Shown piece by piece: positions 61,066-64,000 of a DNA stretch of 64,000 nucleotides. The notes under the pieces are model-generated. The model was not told the DNA's origin. It did no database searches and saw only the letters and a list, made by a program, of their open reading frames with translations. Within the stretch, counting starts at the first letter, position 1; every line of letters begins with the position of its first letter. Origin of the DNA: Trinickia violacea. Lineage in GTDB: Bacteria; Pseudomonadota; Gammaproteobacteria; Burkholderiales; Burkholderiaceae. Both the position numbers and the translations under genes were made by a program. The stretch covers positions 992,001 through 1,056,000 of the forward strand of contig NZ_CP040077.1 in the NCBI RefSeq assembly GCF_005280735.1. Reading direction: 5' to 3'.

Positions 61066-62739
61066 TCAACCCGTCACCGCCCCCTTGTTCGCCGGGCGCG
61101 CCAGTGCCGCGTATTTCGCCAGCACGCCGCGCGTATAGCGTGGCGCCGGCTGCTTCCACGCGGCGCGGCGGCGCTCGAGTTCGGCATCGTCGACATTCAA
61201 TTGCAGCAGCAGCTTGTGGGCGTCGATCGTGATCGAGTCGCCTTCCTGCACGAGACCGATCATGCCGCCGACGAACGCTTCCGGCGCGACGTGTCCGACC
61301 ACCATGCCCCAGGTGCCACCGGAAAAACGTCCGTCGGTGATGAGGCCGACCGATTCGCCGAGCCCCTTGCCGATCAGCGCCGACGTGGGCGCGAGCATTT
61401 CCGGCATGCCGGGGCCGCCTTGCGGGCCGAGGTAGCGCAGCACGAGCACATCGCCCGCCTGGATCTTGTCGTCGAGGATCGCCTGCAGCGCGCTTTGTTC
61501 GTCGTCGAATACGCGCGCCGGGCCGGTGATCGCCGGATTCTTGAGGCCCGTGATCTTCGCGACCGCACCTTCCGGTGCGAGATTGCCCTTGAGGATCGCG
61601 AGGTGGCCTTCCTTGTAGAGCGCCTGGTCGATCGGGAAAATCACTTGCTGGTCCGCGCGCGGCTTGCTCGGCACGTCCTTGAGCTCCTCGGCGAGCGTCT
61701 TGCCGGTGATCGTGATGCAGTCGCCATGCAGAAGGCCCGCGTCGAGCAGGATCTTCATCACCTGCGGGATACCGCCGGCCTTGTGCAGATCGGTCGCGAC
61801 GTAATCGCCCGAAGGCTTCAGGTTGCAGATCACCGGCACTTTCTTGCGCATGCGCTCGAAATCGTCGATCGACCATTCGACTTCGGCCGCGTGCGCAATT
61901 GCCAGGTAGTGCAGCACGGCATTGGTCGAGCCGCCCGTCGCCATGATGACGGCCACGGCGTTCTCGATCGATCGCTTCGTGATGATGTCGCGCGGCTTCA
62001 AGTCCTGCTTCACCGCTTCGACCAGCACGCGCGCCGATTCGGCGGCCGAGCCGACCTTCTCGTCGTCGGGGTTTGCCATCGTCGACGAATACAGAAGCGA
62101 CATGCCGAGCGCCTCGAACGACGAGCTCATCGTGTTCGCCGTGTACATGCCGCCGCACGAGCCCGTGGTCGGGCACGCGTTCTGCTCGACCCCTTCGAAA
62201 TCTTCCTGCGTCATGCGCCCGGCCGTGAATTCGCCGACGGCCTCGAACGACGACACGATCGTCAGGTCGCGGCCTTTCCAGTTGCCCGGCTTGATCGTGC
62301 CGCCGTAGACATAGATGCCCGGCACGTTGATGCGTGCGAGCGCGATCATGCCGCCCGGCATGTTCTTGTCGCAGCCGCCGATCACGACTACGCCGTCCAT
62401 CCACTGGCCTTGCACGCAGGTCTCGATGCAGTCGGCGATCACTTCGCGCGACACGAGCGAGTACTTCATGCCTTCGGTGCCCATCGACATGCCGTCCGAG
62501 ATCGTCGGCGTGCCGAAGATCTGCGGGTTCGCGTCGGCGCCTTTGACCGCGGCGACCGCCGCATCGGCCAGGCGCTGCAGGCCGGCGTTGCAGGGCGTGA
62601 TGGTCGAGTGGCCGTTGGCGATGCCGATCATCGGCTTGTCGAAGTCTTCCTTCTGGTAGCCGAGCGCGTAGTACATCGAGCGGTTGGGCGAGCGCGCGAC
62701 GCCCTGCGTGACGTTTTTCGAGCGACGGTTGTAAGGCAT
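61066..62739 (-). CDS. ilvD: Dihydroxy-acid dehydratase
   Basis: A 557-residue enzyme of valine, leucine and isoleucine synthesis. It starts MPYNRRSKNVTQGVARSPNRSMYYALGY; cluster cysteines are in STITPCNAGLQ, IGGCDKNMPGGM and PTTGSCGGMYTANTMS. GRFSGGTWGMVVGHVAPEA is in the C-terminal domain. Divergent from a LysR gene whose product may act on it. Confidence 0.95.
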   Translation of the reverse strand: MPYNRRSKNVTQGVARSPNRSMYYALGYQKEDFDKPMIGIANGHSTITPCNAGLQRLADAAVAAVKGADANPQIFGTPTISDGMSMGTEGMKYSLVSREVIADCIETCVQGQWMDGVVVIGGCDKNMPGGMIALARINVPGIYVYGGTIKPGNWKGRDLTIVSSFEAVGEFTAGRMTQEDFEGVEQNACPTTGSCGGMYTANTMSSSFEALGMSLLYSSTMANPDDEKVGSAAESARVLVEAVKQDLKPRDIITKRSIENAVAVIMATGGSTNAVLHYLAIAHAAEVEWSIDDFERMRKKVPVICNLKPSGDYVATDLHKAGGIPQVMKILLDAGLLHGDCITITGKTLAEELKDVPSKPRADQQVIFPIDQALYKEGHLAILKGNLAPEGAVAKITGLKNPAITGPARVFDDEQSALQAILDDKIQAGDVLVLRYLGPQGGPGMPEMLAPTSALIGKGLGESVGLITDGRFSGGTWGMVVGHVAPEAFVGGMIGLVQEGDSITIDAHKLLLQLNVDDAELERRRAAWKQPAPRYTRGVLAKYAALARPANKGAVTG

Positions 62740-62856
62740 GGGGGACTCCGGTGGGGGTTGATCCGGCGTTTCTGGGGTGGCGCTCGAACGAGCGCTCAGG
62801 GTGTGTCGGCAAAGAATGCGGTTTCTCTTGACGAGTGTCCAATATATTATTGATCG

Positions 62857-62865
62857 CCTATTAGG
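62857..62865. promoter_or_regulatory. Small palindrome in the ilvD-LysR divergent region
   Basis: CCTA-T-TAGG lies in an AT-rich stretch (62837-62880) between the two starts, 30 bases ahead of the regulator gene. LysR proteins usually bind in such a gap. Candidate site only. Confidence 0.3.
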
Positions 62866-62892
62866 TCGAAATACATATCATTGGATCGAGTC

Positions 62893-63885
62893 GTGACACC
62901 GGATCTGCGCCAATTGCGCTACTTCGTGGCGGTTGCCGAGGAACGGCACTTCGGGCGGGCTGCGGCGCGGCTCTCGATGACACAGCCACCGCTCTCGCAG
63001 GCGATTCGCGCGCTCGAGGAGACGCTTGGCGTCGAACTTTTCGCGCGCACGAAGCGCTCGGTCGAGCTGACCGCGGTAGGCGCCGATTTGCTGCCCGAGG
63101 TCCGCAGGCTGCTCGCGAGCGCCGACGGCTTGAGGCCGCTCGCGCAAAGTCTCGCGCGCGGCGAAGCGGGCGTGCTGTCGCTCGCGTTCGTCTCCACGGC
63201 CGATTACGGGCTGCTGCCGCGTCTGTTGCGCGATTTCGGCACGCGCTATTCGCGGGTGCGGCTGCAACTCGCCGAGGCGACGAGCGACGTGCAGATCGAC
63301 GAGCTCGTGGCGGGGCGCATCGATGCCGGCCTCGTGATTCCACCGCTGCCGCCGCGCCACGCGGCGCAGCTCTCGTATCTGCCGATCGCGCGCGAACCGC
63401 TCGTGATCGCGATGTCGACCGAAGCCGCCGAGCAGGCAGGCTGCCGCCGCGATCGCGGTCAGCTCGCCGATTGGGACGACGAGCCGGTGAGCCTCTCTGC
63501 GCTCGCCGACGCGCCGCTCGTGATTTTCCCGCGCCGTCTCGCGCCGGGCTTCTACGACATCATCATGGATTGCTACGACGCGGCCAAACTCACGCCCCGC
63601 ATCGGGCAAGAGGCCATCCAGATGCAGACGATCGTCAGCTTGGTCTCCGCGGGGATGGGTGTCGCGCTGGTGCCGCAATCGTTGCGCAACCTGCGGCGCA
63701 CCGGGGTGGTGTACCGGCCGCTCGTGGGGGCGGTGCCGGTCGTCGAGACGGGGCTCGCGTGGCGCACCGCCGAGGTAAGCCCCGTGTTGGCTGGCTTCAT
63801 CGACATCGTGCGCGCCCATGCGGCGGCCTTCGTCGACGAGCCGGGCCAGCGGGGCGGGGCAAAGCGGCGTGCCCGCTCGCGCTAG
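62893..63885 (+). CDS. LysR family transcriptional regulator
   Basis: A 330-residue LysR protein: winged helix MTPDLRQLRYFVAVAEERHFGRAAARLSMTQPPLSQAIRALEETLGVELFAR and an effector domain with LSLAFVSTADYGLLPRLLRDFG and VSLVSAGMGVALVPQSL. The N-terminus is of the CbnR/BenM-like group (RHFGRAA). The start is GTG at 62893; a TTG four codons upstream is possible. The C-terminus adds a basic tail. Regulation of the divergent ilvD is inferred from position. Confidence 0.88.
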   Translation: MTPDLRQLRYFVAVAEERHFGRAAARLSMTQPPLSQAIRALEETLGVELFARTKRSVELTAVGADLLPEVRRLLASADGLRPLAQSLARGEAGVLSLAFVSTADYGLLPRLLRDFGTRYSRVRLQLAEATSDVQIDELVAGRIDAGLVIPPLPPRHAAQLSYLPIAREPLVIAMSTEAAEQAGCRRDRGQLADWDDEPVSLSALADAPLVIFPRRLAPGFYDIIMDCYDAAKLTPRIGQEAIQMQTIVSLVSAGMGVALVPQSLRNLRRTGVVYRPLVGAVPVVETGLAWRTAEVSPVLAGFIDIVRAHAAAFVDEPGQRGGAKRRARSR

Positions 63886-63974
63886 CGAGCCAGCGGCAGT
63901 GCCGGTGATGTAAGGCTTTTATGACATCATTACGGGCGTCCTAGCTCGATCCCCTTTCTGATCCACACCGATTC

Positions 63975-64000
63975 ATGTTTATCCACCCCAATTTCGATCC
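63975..64000 (+). CDS. lgt: Start of Lgt, prolipoprotein diacylglyceryl transferase
   Basis: The first codons read MFIHPNFDP, the usual opening of Lgt in this group, and the gene continues beyond the window. Lgt attaches diacylglycerol to the lipobox cysteine of lipoproteins. Only eight full codons are visible, so the call rests on that and on the known ilvD-LysR-lgt order. An inverted repeat TGATGT/ACATCA (63906-63929) lies upstream. Confidence 0.65.

Overview
The window is a chromosomal segment of a high-GC betaproteobacterium of the Burkholderiaceae (Burkholderia / Paraburkholderia / Caballeronia / Trinickia type). This rests on recognisable proteins rather than a database search: the end of IspH, LivHMGF, DUF3579, DUF934 beside cysI, DUF2486 after holC, CysB beside an APS-type CysH, ilvD-LysR-lgt order, and Burkholderia-type porins.

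Layout. 1-6.5 kb: end of ispH, a decayed livK relic, then livH-livM-livG-livF and an intact livK (branched-chain amino acid uptake). 6.5-11.8 kb: acetyltransferase, acetylornithine aminotransferase, 2Fe-2S/flavin reductase, an SDR with an in-frame insert, a small membrane protein, RsuA. 11.8-17.7 kb: an enolase-superfamily gene followed by proX, proW and proV on the minus strand, divergent from a MocR regulator; this looks like a catabolic quaternary-amine uptake locus. 17.9-19.7 kb: DUF2946, an outer-membrane protein and CopC (copper). 19.7-20.3 kb: fossils of a porin and an MFS transporter. 20.4-28.8 kb: an ABC importer, a TctED-like two-component system, a porin, a chemoreceptor and DUF3579.

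28.8-45.7 kb is the accessory part. It holds a tandem pair of small secreted proteins, an IS transposase scrap, two families of small paralogous proteins (three and two members) around paralogues of translation and cold-shock genes (rpsU, cspA, infA), a trypsin-like protease with an N-terminal extra domain, a lone receiver protein, a self-contained caa3-type oxidase operon (coxB-coxA-two subunit III genes-subunit IV), several membrane proteins and decayed genes (an antiporter start, an Nramp tail). It ends at a tRNA-Leu(CAA). No integrase or att repeat was seen, so an island is suspected but not shown.

45.9-64 kb returns to core genes: a LivK-type binding protein, cysB, the sulfate assimilation and siroheme operon (cysI, DUF934, cysH, cysD, cysN, cobA, cbiX), lptG/lptF, pepA, holC, DUF2486, ilvD, a LysR regulator and the start of lgt.

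A palindromic repeat with a core close to GACCGGAGTNAGCGCT / AGCGCTAACTCCGGTC recurs after ispH, inside the liv operon, upstream of argD, and as four exact-length 51-bp tandem units that run right up to the holC start codon. The most interesting unexplained region is the 30-36 kb cassette of translation-factor paralogues and small paralogous proteins.
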